Shown here piece after piece: positions 27,901 through 39,500 of a stretch of 64,000 bases of DNA. Under the pieces are notes generated by a model. That model was not told the origin of the DNA. It saw only the letters and a program-made list of their open reading frames with translations, and made no database searches. Source of the stretch: Membranipora membranacea (taxonomy: Eukaryota; Bryozoa; Gymnolaemata; Cheilostomatida; Membraniporidae). Where the stretch lies: positions 21,142,001-21,206,000 of the forward strand of contig OU612068.1 of assembly GCA_914767715.1 (NCBI GenBank). Reading direction: 5' to 3'. How positions within the stretch are numbered: the first letter of the stretch is position 1; each line of letters starts with the position of its first letter. The translations under genes were made by a program, and so were the position numbers.

Positions 27901-30167
27901 ATGATAGGAAAAGTTTCCTTGTATTAGACTAAGCAATTTTATTACCATACAACATTTACCTCGAAGATAGATTCAGGATGGTGGTTGTTTAGTAAAGCCA
28001 GAAAGCAACTTGTCATACAGAGTTTTGATCCAAAGTTGCATCACTGCGACTTATTGACAAGTACATCGAATACACAACACTTACATGACGTGATATACTG
28101 TTGCATGTATATCTCTGATCGATAGAGTGAACTTATTCATTTAGCATGAGTACCATCACATGGAATTTGGTGTGACGACCTGTGTCTCCTAATGAGGGGC
28201 AGTTACATGTTATGTACTCTTTCTAAATTGACTCTAACGATCAGAGATACTCATGATAATAGTGTGGTCTCGGTGTCAGTGTACACAGAAGACACAACAA
28301 CTAGATCATTAGTGAACACTTACATGACTGTACCATCATCCACTAATATATCACACTTGTGAGCAGCACATGAGATGGTTTGTCCGATACCTTCGTCTAA
28401 CACCTTGGTGCGCAGGTAATCATTCCAGCAATGCTCACAGAATAGATGGCCACATTCAAGTCCTGTCATGCTCTGTCATGGGAAAATAATGACCTGTTAA
28501 TAGTTGCAATATCACCAACAATAATGGAATTTACGAGAGTTAAATGACCGTTTAGTCAGTCATGAGGGTTGGGAGCTTCCTTAAACTTATGAAACACTAG
28601 GATAATGAGGAATGTATATACCCATAGATGTGTAATTAATTAACATAAATATAAGGCCTAAGGATGACAGGTAGGGCAAAAAAAATCATGGGTGTGGTCT
28701 AAACCGGGCAATAACTAGATCTTCTTTCCAAACACTAGTTGTTGGACACCACTGCGAGCTTCCTTAACACCTAGCTTCACTTGGAGAATCTAACGAACAG
28801 TCAGGTGCTTCAAATCAATAGGCCTAATCAGTGATGTTGAACACCTCAGGGCAATTTCTATCATATAACATCAAGCCTTTAGTAGTTTTCACGGCAGTCA
28901 GAATAACTTACAGATTCGGGATAAGTAGTAAAGCATATTTCACATTCAGAAGTAGGAGGCGCTGATGTTGCCGCAGATGTCGACCTTGTTGATCTTTTTG
29001 AGGAAGTCGTTGATGAAACTGCGCTCTTAGAGGTACTGGCTAGAAACAGAAATCAAAAGTTTAAGAAGATTGTCTAACTTCACCTCAACCATGGTGAAAC
29101 AACATTAATATCTTCTCGGACACAAAACACATAGTGGGTGTGGAAAAAGGTTAGTTATATCATTTGGTCAAGAAATCATGGAATCTCTAGTCTATGGTTA
29201 CTCTCATACCTTCATCAGCAGCTTTTGTTTTGTATGGATTAACAATGTGTGCTTCATCGAAGAGTCGGGCCTGATCTCCATCATAAAACTTTTCGATCAG
29301 CTTTTCTTTATCCCATTTGAAGTGGTTCAACAAGATCCGTGTGATGGTAGCCGGAAGCTGTGATGCGAAGAAGAAACATACATCTGAGAGTTACAATCTT
29401 ACTAATAGTTGCCTGGATGAAAGTTGCAGTTATACGTTTCAATTGAGCACTTATCTTTACAGGTTGTATAGCTAGAGAACAAGACTAAGCTAAGAACTTT
29501 TTGGTAGCACCAGGCAAGCACTTGGCTTTGAGACTATAGAATATGATAGCCATGCAGTTCATGATGACTGGGGTTGAAACAAAGGGGACAGTCTAACCAG
29601 ACTTGAAATCAAATGCTAAGGCTCAATAAGTGTGCTGTCTTAAATGATCTGTTTTATACTGTCTGATGCTCTTGCTCTATACAGAGTCAGTGAGAGTGGC
29701 CCTTGTTGGAGGTATATATTGGTGGCATATAGGAGGCTAGATAGGAATGGGACGCAGTAATATAGTTACATAGGCCGCTGGTTTATTGCTTGGAGCAGGA
29801 CACAACCAACCAGTCATGAAACTATTGTAATCTGAACTGGTACCACCTGCTACATACATGCTAGCTAGTCCAAATCTTAACCTGTCAAGCTTGCTAGTAA
29901 AATGGGCTCTTCTCTCAGCATTAGACTACAAGAACACCTATGAAGCTCCTTGCTGCTTACCTCAACCACTGTATTGACCTCTTTGATACAGTCTATCATG
30001 TGCTGTACAATCAAGTCAGGTGTCAAAACTTTGTGAGGAAACTCTTCATTCTGAGTTTCATAAGTTGTACTGCTCACTTCAGGCTCCATCACCATATCCA
30101 TATGGCCATCATCACTGTCTTCTTCCATAGACTCTTCATCATACAGCATGTCTTCATCACTGTCCAT
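21953..30167 (-). CDS. ARIH1: E3 ubiquitin-protein ligase ARIH1 (ariadne-1, RBR type), 11 exons
   Basis: Accepts ubiquitin from an E2 on a RING2 cysteine and passes it to substrates of neddylated cullin-RING ligases. Exons: 29961-30167, 29210-29357, 28912-29039, 28324-28472, 27427-27493, 26962-27068, 25617-25731, 25155-25285, 24378-24519, 23802-23978, 22428-22540, 21953-22043. Counted singly that is 12 segments; all phases join to give 524 aa against about 557 in human. Domains in order: acidic N-terminus ([12 protein letters not shown]), UBA-like region about 55-118 ([10 protein letters not shown]), a Ser/Thr-rich linker, RING1 from C151, IBR, RING2 with the catalytic Cys in [10 protein letters not shown] (C322), and the C-terminal ariadne domain ([28 protein letters not shown]) ending [13 protein letters not shown]. 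The offset from human Cys357 matches the shorter N-terminus. The start chosen is the MDSDE Met shared with human; an in-frame Met lies at 30200. Introns host a LINE fragment and several MITEs. Confidence 0.97.
23412..23483 (+). pseudogene. tRNA-Thr(UGU)-like sequence, degenerate
   Basis: The A-box TAGCTCAGTGGTAGAGC gives a perfect GCTC/GAGC D-stem. The B-box-like GAGTTCCAAACCC lies in a T-arm with one mismatch. The anticodon loop CTTGTAA carries UGU. The acceptor and anticodon stems are largely unpaired and there is no clear terminator other than a T run at 23484-23491. It is most likely a relic or the head of a tRNA-derived repeat captured by the MITE rather than a working tRNA. Confidence 0.65.
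23531..23578. repeat. 18-base tandem repeat, about 2.7 copies
   Basis: The unit TGTCTTATAGCTGTGGGG occurs twice exactly and then as TGTCTTATAACT. It resembles the ACTTATAGGTGAGGG of the inner MITE's end and may have arisen from it. Confidence 0.8.
25155..25285 (-). CDS. ARIH1: ARIH1 exon carrying RING2 and the catalytic cysteine
   Basis: Encodes [20 protein letters not shown] and on to [15 protein letters not shown], ending in phase 2 so that the next exon completes Trp. All RING2 zinc ligands and the thioester Cys are present, so the enzyme is expected to be active. Confidence 0.96.
25897..26640 (+). mobile_element. Non-LTR retrotransposon 3' fragment (reverse transcriptase C-terminus)
   Basis: An open frame runs to a TGA at 26533-26535, about 210 codons. 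It begins inside the reverse transcriptase ([10 protein letters not shown]), carries the palm/thumb motif KFLGVTID, then [14 protein letters not shown] and a basic C-terminus ([15 protein letters not shown]), as in CR1/Jockey-type LINE proteins. Upstream the frame is broken by TGA and TAA; the TGA sits where a Trp is expected. No catalytic FADD box or endonuclease is present, so it is a 5'-truncated copy. A short 3' UTR ends in AATAAA followed by an ACATAC-rich tail (26600-26636). It is inserted in an ARIH1 intron, opposite to the gene. A second, more decayed copy is at 48546-48940. Confidence 0.85.
28081..28291. mobile_element. Second copy of the 19.3-kb TIR element, in an ARIH1 intron
   Basis: About 60 bases at the left (from CGTGATATACTGTTGCATG at 28088) match 19282 onward, including TATCTCTGATCGATAGAG. 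The right end (GATCAGAG...TAATAGTGTGGTCTCGG...CAGTGT) matches the other element's right end. The centre is shorter. Near-repeat ACACAACAC/ACACAACAA (28072-28080, 28292-28300) is a possible 9-base duplication. A separate exact 14-base repeat AACACTTACATGAC occurs at 28076-28089 and 28315-28328, the latter spanning the donor of the exon ending at 28324. Confidence 0.65.
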
Positions 30168-32432
30168 GGTGTCTTCCTCCACACAACTGGGTCTTAGCAA
30201 TAAATGAGATAGATTGAACTGGTGGCAAAGCTAGTTGTGAGTCAGCAATGGGCAATGAGCAATAACTTGTTGGGAAAAATGTTGTCTTGTTTAGTGGCCT
30301 CGTTTCCAATAACTGTGAGGTCATAAGTAAACAATGTCAAGATACCAAGCTAAAATTAAAAAAAGAAGTTGTCTTTTCCTGTCATGAAGTGGAACACATC
30401 TAAGGGAGCACTTTTTATAGTTGCCTACTTCTTTTTCAAGAAAAGGTAACTCTTCACAAAACAAAACCAACACTATTTTTTTATACTCGGAAATTTTAAT
30501 TAAATTGTAATATGATCCTGGTAGTGGTTTTAGTACTGGTAAGCACTTGGCAGAGGGTTCAGATGAAGCTTTCTGATAGACTCACGGTCTTGTTCAGAAA
30601 TGAACAAAAATTAGTCTGTTTCAAGTAAACGTCAAATAACCTGTCCGGTAATAACTGAGCATGTTTTCTAGGTAGGGCAATTACTATGGGTAACCAACAA
30701 GTTATTACACTGGATTCTATACAACTATTATTTCATTTCATTCGCCAATGGAGGAATTCAATTGCAACAACAAATATTCTGATGGTAAATCTCAAACCGA
30801 GGCACTGGAGGAACTTTGCGTTGTGCCAGACACACATCCAAAGTAAGAGGTCTTACAGGGCAGTGACTTTTTAATCTGTGTAAACAAAGAAAAGTTACAC
30901 AGATTTTGTATCCCGCCCTTCTCCTGGCACTTTAGCTGGCTAATGACTATGATTCATTCATATTTCAAGAATTTCCTACCAAGCAAATCCATCAATATTA
31001 TTATCCCATATACTTTGCTGATAGAAAAGAAAATTTACGTTTTACCTGATTTATAGCTAGCCATCTGTGATCTGTAGTCATGACAGGCTCTTTTCAGTTT
31101 TTCAACGTTTTTTCCTTCACCACTGTATGTTTTAATAATCAATTACGGAAAACAATTTTTAAGAGTCATTCACTTGGTAACTATATTTAGCAAAAAAAGA
31201 CTCTCATAATATTTACCACCTTTTCCTGTCTCAAGCCAATCAATGAGTAAAGAAAAGAAGAAATTTACTGTACCTTACACAGTTACGCCTACGCCATCAT
31301 TTTTTTGCCAATCCCCCTAAAACCATGCTGAAGGAAACCAGCATGCTTTTTAATAATCCTTAGTCCAAGCAATGAACTCCTTCTTGGTCCCCATCGGTCC
31401 AAGTGCTCAGACAGCTACAAAGTGTGAGGTTGTGGCATTACAGACAGTATCAAACAAAGGACTGCATGATAATGTAATGCCACAAACACTTTCTATCCTA
31501 AAATACTGTCATGTTTTATCAAACACAAATAATAATATTGTTTAAATTATTCAAAATCTTTTATACATTCTGCAAACACAAAGGAGTTACATTGTTAAAA
31601 AAAATTATTTCATTTTCTATTTCGCACCTTCCCCTATAATAATAATCGGGTGCTAAAACTGACTTACATTGTGTCACCGCAATTAATACGTAGAATAATT
31701 CTAATTGGTGTATTTGTCCTGTAATGCCTCGAACCTATCCCCAGGTGTTGTCACGCCAATGCAGGTCCTAGATGCTTAGGTAACACTTAATCTGTATCGT
31801 TAGAGTCCGGCCGGTTCGTTGTCAGTGGCATACCATTTCTTAAACACCATCCTCGTCTTGTCACTCAGCCATTTTTTTCTACCAGAACAAAAAAGTGGCC
31901 GTTTGACAAGGCTACACGACCCTTCAAGAGCAGCTCGAGCCAGTGTAATTAAAACTGCGCTGAGAATCGTAGATTGAGGACACTGCCTAAAACTTCATAC
32001 GATCAGCAGGTATTAAAATCTGGATTTTACTATAAGAACGAGGAAGCGACCAGCTAAGTAAAAGTCAAAATAAAATAATTTTAATCTATCAAGACAACTT
32101 TATTTCTAACATGCCACGGTGTGTTGTAGTTGTAGTAACCTAACCTACATTGTAATAATCTGACATTTTGATCAAAACGCGCACACGGCTTTTGAAATTT
32201 ACAGCAACGATGATTTAGGAAATACACAAAGGATGTTTTGTGTTGCAACTGCATCTAAGAGTACAGTTTCTTTTGATAAGCATAATATCGATAATACTTC
32301 TTCAGTCCATTACCTTGCCTCCGTGCTGCGCACCATTTAGCATGATTTTTGGTTTATAATATCGAATTCAATTACTCATGATTAGCTCGGCGCTTTGCAT
32401 TGATATAAAAAGAATGAAATGTGATGAAGTAA
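30168..32432. other. ARIH1 upstream region
   Basis: No coding exon is supported. An acceptor-like TTGCTAAG at about 30193, just before the ARIH1 start, suggests a 5' UTR intron, with the promoter further right. A less AT-rich stretch at about 31.8-32.0 kb is a candidate promoter area, but no core motif can be assigned. Confidence 0.35.
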
Positions 32433-32691
32433 CTTCATATTAATGCCAGATTGGAGACGGTCACAGCTGCATACAACTACCAGTGTGAGAATGCACGTCT
32501 CTTTGTTGGCAGAGACATTATAGTCATAGCGTTAGGACACTTGTCTTGTGGCAACAGCATTAGTTACACCTCGAACTCGGACTCGGAGTGCCTGCGCTGT
32601 GTGACATATAACATCTCGGACACCCGATGAATCTGGTTTACATCATGGACTAAGAGCAAGCCTGTTCTGTACTGTCAGATTCAGGATTCAG
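32433..32691 (+). CDS. Possible exon of an unrecognised Cys-containing protein, with in-frame TGA
   Basis: Opens after a TAA at 32430 and reads 65 codons (NYQCENARLFVGRDIIV, then CGNSISYTSNSDSECLRC and a potential N-glycosylation site NIS) to a TGA at 32628-32630. It then continues in the same frame (IWFTSWTKSKPVLYCQIQDS) to a good donor TTCAG|GTACGG. Spaced Cys residues give it an extracellular look. No ATG or signal peptide is seen and no family is recognised. It may be a pseudogene, two exons with an unseen intron around the TGA, or chance. Confidence 0.3.
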
Positions 32692-32760
32692 GTACGGAGA
32701 GCACAGAAGACTTTCGATTTTTTAACTAAACCTCTTTGGTATTTTGATTGTTGCTCATAG

Positions 32761-32936
32761 AGTGTGCTTTCTTTCTCTACTTTTTGAGAAGCAATCAAAA
32801 CGCTCTAAGGGTTAACATCAACATTACGCAATCACAAGAACTGAAATGCATCAAGGCATCCGGAACCACATCGTATCGAGACGGTGTGGTCGTCACTGAT
32901 CCCAAAGACTGCAGTAAATCAGACACATTCAAAAAG
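32761..32936 (+). CDS. Possible second exon of the same unrecognised protein
   Basis: Preceded by a candidate 69-base intron with a branch-like TTTAACTAAAC and pyrimidine-rich tract ending ATAG, phase 1. It reads 59 codons including NALRVNINITQSQELKCIK and VVVTDPKDCSKSDTFKK, then ends at a strong donor AAG|GTAAGA in phase 0. An in-frame phase match with the previous segment supports the pair. No downstream exon was found before 36.5 kb. Confidence 0.35.
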
Positions 32937-34694
32937 GTAAGAGCAACCATTACCCTGAATTCATTTGAATTCCATTTTGAAGGATGTGTCATGGCCTAAA
33001 ATTATTTTTTTCTTGACTGGTTAGTGATATTTAGATCAACTTAATTTAATGTTAGCTCCCGCACACTACACCAGTATTGTAAGATGAAGTAATTACGTAT
33101 TAAGACAGTTTGATACATAGGAGTCTAATATTGACTGATTTGGTCTACTAATAAACTTCATTCCGAAATGGGGACGGGGTTAGGGGGAGGGGTTAGCTAT
33201 CTGAAACTGTGAAAAACTGCTACATGATTTGGTGAAACAGAAGGTGCTAGCAAAGGTTCATTGTTGAACCTTTTCGATCATGGCAGCTTAGAAAAAATTA
33301 TGAATAGCAGAATCTGTTGTCTCTGGTGTGTGACCTACAAAATGCAAATCAGCGCAAGTTATGAGAAATCTTCTGTTAGGATCAGAAAGTAGCCAAATAA
33401 AAAGGTGGTCTAGCCAGGGAATGTTGAACTAATAAAACACATCCATTTTGGTCTTTATACTGTATAGCATTGTACAACATTTACTCAGTATGTGCACAAT
33501 GCGATTGTATGCCCCTTTCTTTAGGGTGATTAATTGTTGCCTTGAAATGAAGAAAATTACCCATAGGCCTACAGAAAATAAAAAAAAACCTGTTTCAGCA
33601 ACTGGTGAATTTAAAATATACAGCTTTGTACATAATAGAAGGACAGACAACAGAAGGGAAAACTTACTGTTTTGATGGTGATGATCTGACTCTAACAAAT
33701 TTTTTTTCCATTTTTTGACTAGCAATATTTGATTTTGTCCAAGCATTTCTTTTACCTAATGACTTTTTAACTGTTGTTGTTCTTGATGTTTCCTTCCTAT
33801 ACCATGCGAGTAATGTTCGTACTATTTTATCAATGGCACCATGGCAAGCAAATGATTGGCAGTAGACGTGCCAAAATATTCTAGCTAAATCTATCCCTGT
33901 TCAGAAATATTACCTCTCTTTCTTCCACTGTTCTAGTAATCAACTTTTACCTCCGCCACGTAAAAATAAAATGCTGATAAAAAAAACAGCATCTGAGCTT
34001 TTCATTGTGTCATTCTCACCTCAGAAGAAGTGATAAAAAACTGGTGTAGATTTTGGGCTTTGGCACTTTGCCTGATATCGCAATTTTTTTTTATATGTAA
34101 TATCCCAGCCCACCTGGCAACTTCTTTTACCAGTACTACCATTGAATATAGCCTTTTGGATAAAGGGTGAATTTACATCTTTGCAAAGAAACCAAGGAAA
34201 AAGGAGTCACCCTTCAGAATTACTGCAGGAAGCTCAGTAAAAAAATCACAGATAAAGGGTATTTTGCTTGCAGCAAAAAATGCTCTGAAATATGAAGTAC
34301 TGCTACCTGTCAGTTTCGTTTCCGTTACCCGTGGCCAAGCGATCTGGTTGTAGGTAGTTCTGTTCTATGCCTCATACCTGCAATTTGAAAATGATTTGGT
34401 TACAATAACAGCACTGAAAGTGTCAAATTGTTATTACCTCTGGTGCTGAGAGAAGTGATGAAAAGGGATCGGTTTTTACACCTTGGTTATCTGGGGCTTA
34501 TTTCTAGGAGTGGGCTTTCATGGGATTGGGAGATGGCTGAGGTGACTTGTCATCCTGGAAGTCATATTATAGTTTCATTAATTACCAACCATCAACAAAT
34601 TCATCAATATCACACTCAAACTTAAAAATCTGCATCAGTTGGCCAATAATCACCACCTGGTCATGTGATTATATGGTATAAAGAGGTAGCGCAA

Positions 34695-34800
34695 GTTTGT
34701 TCCCTCTGTAGTGGCGGAGAGATATTGCTAAAGTGGGGCACCGCAGCGACTTGATACACAGCATTTTAGGTATTCCTCCACATTCACAGAGGGAACAAAC
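34695..34800. mobile_element. Short MITE-like element
   Basis: The terminal inverted repeat GTTTGTTCCCTCTGT is exact at both ends, 15 bases, enclosing about 76 bases with no coding capacity. A further partial match (GGCGGAG against CTCCACA) extends the arms. Confidence 0.65.
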
Positions 34801-34847
34801 AATTGTTCTACTATGGAAGTAGGTTTGGTGGGTGTCTGTTAAAATCG

Positions 34848-34884
34848 ACTAGGTTGAATACAATAATATTGTATTCAACCTAGT
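34848..34884. repeat. Perfect 17-base inverted repeat, 3-base loop
   Basis: The arm ACTAGGTTGAATACAAT and its exact complement are separated by AAT. It could be a transposon reduced to its ends, or a hairpin if transcribed. Confidence 0.85.
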
Positions 34885-36523
34885 ATTTTTGTTAATTTTG
34901 TGATGCTACAGACTGATCTTCAATAACAACATTGTTTCATAAATAATTGATCAATAAAAATTCAAACCGTGAAGTCAAGTTGGTTGCTAAAGAAAGAAAA
35001 AATGATATAAAGGATCACCCTCACATTCTATTCGTGAGAAAAACAGCAGTCACCTGAACGCTGGCATTTAAACCTCAATGATGAGTCATAAGTCAGCACC
35101 TCAATCTAGAATATCAATATAGTATGCCAGTACAAGGACTCTGCCTCAGTTCCACGATGATACATCTTTATTTACAGACTAAATGCATTAGTGTTGAGAA
35201 TTTTTTACACATGGCTAAAATATCTGGAGCATATGGGAGCAAAGTCCAAGTTGAATTTGCCACACGAGTCATCTCTGAATTTTTACTGGAATGATAGCTA
35301 GATATTCGTAATACATTATGTCAATGAATTCTTGAAGCATCCGTAGACTTCTACATAAAGCAAATGTCACATTTGTGAAGGCATAGATATAAACGGTAAA
35401 CTGCTAGATTTAGCGGCAGCCGTATTAAATGGCAGCTGAGACATTACACTATCAATTTAACGGTCACAAAATGTCTTACATAACTTACCAGACCAGAATT
35501 TCATTTTCAATACTTTTGTAATTTCTAATTTCATTTAGATGACAATGGCAAACATTGTTAAGAGCAAGCTACGTTATCGATTGAATAGTTCATAATGGAA
35601 CTGCTGCGCAGCACCAAGCTCTTCACCTACTGAACGCAACCGGCTTATATAATGACTTGGCTAATTGTGGCGCATATTTCTTCTACCAAGACATAACCAA
35701 TCTCATATAGGTTCCTTACAAGTTGATGGTTTCGCAAATTAAAATCATCAATTCTAAAGAAGTGTTATGCCATCACAGGTAGTGTGTGCGAACGCTGAAC
35801 CAAACTAAAACAAAGCACCAGAAATTACTTTCCTTATTCAAAGACTCGAGCCAAATTAAAACTGTGATTGGTTTTTGGTTTTAATATCATGGTGTATTAT
35901 TTACTCTGTGATGTTCAAACCGTCTTTTAAATGAAAAAAAAGCATCAGTGTTGATTAGGGTCAGCAACGCTGTTTGAAATCGCGAAAAACATTGTCATGC
36001 ACTTTGCCACAATGAGAAACCTGTTTTGACACTTTTTCTCACGCAAAAGAAGTGAGAAATGTTCTGATAAACTGTATTATATGAGTCATAATGATACAAA
36101 AATCATGTCATTACATAATTCATCCAAAACAAGAAAAACATTTATTGTAATAATGTTAATGTTTCAACTGTCAGCAATCTACTGACCAACGAATAAGAAT
36201 ATTATATTGCAGCCATTAAAATATTAACAAAATTGCACCTCAAATGAGCATCTGGCGTGTATTTTCACTCTCATTCTCCCTTCTCTAGTCCTACCATTCA
36301 TTGCACACCCATGCAAGTAACCTAAATCATTACTCAGTCCCGAAAATTGTCTTTGCGTTAGCATAAAAAAACAATAAATATTTATCAAATCTTTGCTTGA
36401 ATTCCGGCAAAGACTTTTGGACGGCATTACCGAATACTTTTAACTGTGGAACCATACCCCTTGAAAGATTAAATTTATACAGATAAGATAAATAGCAGGG
36501 CTGGTGGACAATGGTATCTTTAC

Positions 36524-39500
36524 TTATCGAAATGGTTTTCTGTGGATGCTCTGAGAAGCTGTAGAGGCTGACGATGCAGTAGAGCGGGCACTACTAGCGA
36601 CTCCACTAGACGCTTTACTTGTTCGACTCATTCGACCTAAAACATCAAGTTCAAACTTAGTATGAAATTTGCCGACGTTGAAACGATTAAGCAGTCATTT
36701 CATAGCTACGACTTAATGACTGTTTTAATTATTATATTAACAGGATTGACCAATGCAGCTTTGCTGATTCGGTTTATTGAACCAGCGGTCATGACGCAGA
36801 CAAAACATAAACGACAATGTTCGTATAAGTGCTAATGGGGCACAAAAATGGTGCCCAGAAAAGCGAGGCAGGACCAAATCAAGGCTGATAAAACACATCT
36901 AGTTCAAGCTACTATGATATCTAAAGTGCTTCATACTACTCTGAATGCCATGACACGGCTTGCTTGTATCGGCATACTAGCCTATTATTTTCGGCCTGTG
37001 TAGGTTGACATTTTACGTAGCAATTGAAGGTTATTTTAGCTCATTCATCGACACGTTCATAAGATTGGCTGAGAACAAAATGAGTGTTTTTGTCACTCCA
37101 GACTTTTAGAGCGATTAGTTATACAATTTATTGTAATTTGATAAAAGATAATGACTATTTGACCATATAAGAAGTTAAGGCTCTCCGGCTAAGCACAAAG
37201 CATAGGTATAAATGTGAAGTCTCGATTTGACATCGTGTAATACATCTGATTAATAACTTTAATTCATAGGTCTCTAACAAGGCTGAGTAAAACTCTTCAA
37301 AGTGATTGAAATCAATTGGCCCCAGCAAGCAGGTATTTGGCCTTTTTATACACGAGAATTAAATATAGATAATCATATATTATAATACACTGTAATGACT
37401 GCTTTGAGGATAAAACTGAATATTTAGTAGTGCCATGCTATTTGATAGGCAGCGAATGGACATCTCTGTCCCCAAACTAAAGAGTTCTCCAACTCATTGG
37501 ATAATTTACAGAAGTATAGGGAACTGAATACATGAAGTTTGTGAAATAAGGGTAGTAATTGGAGCAGATATAATGTTACAAACAAACAAGGGATCAACTC
37601 TTTTCACCAGTGTTTTTCAGTCAAACCGTTGAGAAAAATAGGAATACTTCTCAATTTATCTTACAAAATCTCAAAGCAGCTGATGGGCATCCTAGCTATA
37701 ACATATATCTGAATACTGTATTACTGCAAGAGATCTGAATAAACTTACTGGCGGAGTTCTTGTCTTCGGATACCTCTGTTTGCTCGAGCAGTGAGAAGAC
37801 ATCTTCTCGAGTGAACATCTGCTTGTCAGCTGGTATAGCTGGTTTACCCTTGTTAGCTGGGTTAATCTCTGCTGGTACCAAACCAGTGATCAACCCAAGG
37901 GGAAACAGCTTAGAGGCTACCTTCAATCCTACAACAAATATAGAGATTCGTAACATTATGTGCACACTTAAAAAATTGAATTCCATTTGTGACCATCCAG
38001 CTCATGTAAACCACAGTGGGAGGGTGAACTATAAAAGCTGGGTTAGGCTCCCCTTGTTTTCACATTCAACATTTTATACAACCATCTCTGCTTTGGAGAA
38101 GAGTTTAAATTCTGTACCATTTCAAGCACTGCACAAGATACTGAATTATAGCGGTGGCTCGGTTGGTTAGAGCACCTGAATATGTTGAAGGTCGTGGGTT
38201 CGAATCCAACTGCAGCCCACTGACTACTGGGACTTGTCGGATCCCAAGGTGTGCTCTGACCTGCCTACAAACTGAGAGCAGAATGGCGCAGACATTGCGG
38301 CCTAGTTGCTATTGCACCCACTATTTCGGAATGTGGTGGGTGACTAAACTTTGCAATTTTAATCAACATTTTTTAAAACCAATTCTTACCTCCGGATAGA
38401 AGGAAGAGATTATCATAGCCTCTCTCGACTAGAGTAGTGGCAGCTTTAGGAGCCATTCTCTCATCCTCATCATATAATATAACAATCTTACCAGGCTGGT
38501 TCTTCTGTAAATACAGAGAGATGAATAAGGGGAGTTACAGAATGTGACAACCTTTGACTTGCAATGATGTGGCAAAGTATAGACAGATGAAGCAAGTTTC
38601 ACGATTTGAAAGCTCTGATTTTTCTCCCAATTGGCTGTTGACAGGCCCTAACCCAAGTACCCAATGTGCTCAAGGTAAGACTTTTTGGCACAAAAAGGCT
38701 ATCTGGTGAAAAACATATCAAATTGGATTTTATTCTACAATATGAATGTTGTTATAAGACAGCAGTCGAGCTGTCAGTTCCTCCCTGTATTGATGATTCA
38801 GAGCAGCAGTGAAACGCTGCATACATACACAACTTGATATCTATGAATCACTAGCAATGCTTTGCCAATTTTTTTAAATCATCCTGCCTGGGCACGCTGT
38901 ATTACATATCAAGGGGGACAACTTTAAAAAACCTGACAGAGTGAGTCTAAACATTCCACACATTTCAGACACACATACTTCATGATTGCAGCAGCGATAA
39001 AAACTTAATGACTCTTAAAAGGAGTGTCTGCAGACCGGAGCATTTTTTACCACAAGAATTTGATCTACGTGCGAAATGTGGCTGTGAGCACTGAAGAGTG
39101 CTAATAGATGTTTTCCTTTGAAACAACTTACATAAGCCAGCATAGATTTGCTTTCGTAGTTGCAGCTCCTTGACAGCAGAGCAATAGGGAAACTCTCAGC
39201 TGCAAACAGATAATATGCCATCATCTCATAAGGGTCAGAACTTTAGATTCAGTGATGCCAATCATTGTATCGGTACATATCAATTACAGGTATATAAAAT
39301 TGTATATAAAAGATATTTAAATTGATATTATGGTATGGATTTAGGTATGTTACAACGCATCATTACAATGAGTTATAATATATCTGACTCGGGCGGATTT
39401 TACTCAATAAGCAGGAGTCTTCTGGTTCAGGTGCAAAAAGTTTTGTCATAAACCACCCGAGACTGGAAATGAAGGGCACCAGCGATGGCACCCACCAAAC

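Larger units (their letters stand above)
32937..36523. other. Spacer left of CEP41, with small repeats
   Basis: Apart from the elements listed separately at 34695-34884, I see only AT-rich sequence. There is a short hairpin near 33252-33272 (AAGGTTCA/TGAACCTT) and a candidate CEP41 poly(A) signal (plus TTTATT at 36141-36146, AATAAA on the minus strand). Confidence 0.4.

Noticed and set aside
33429-33746. 105-codon minus-strand frame and overlapping plus-strand frame
   Set aside because: Low-complexity, hydrophobic, no family match and no supporting splice sites.
37749-38504. Loss of the rhodanese catalytic cysteine in CEP41 as a novelty
   Set aside because: Other CEP41 proteins also have Asp in this loop (YDDDER in human), so it is the family norm.
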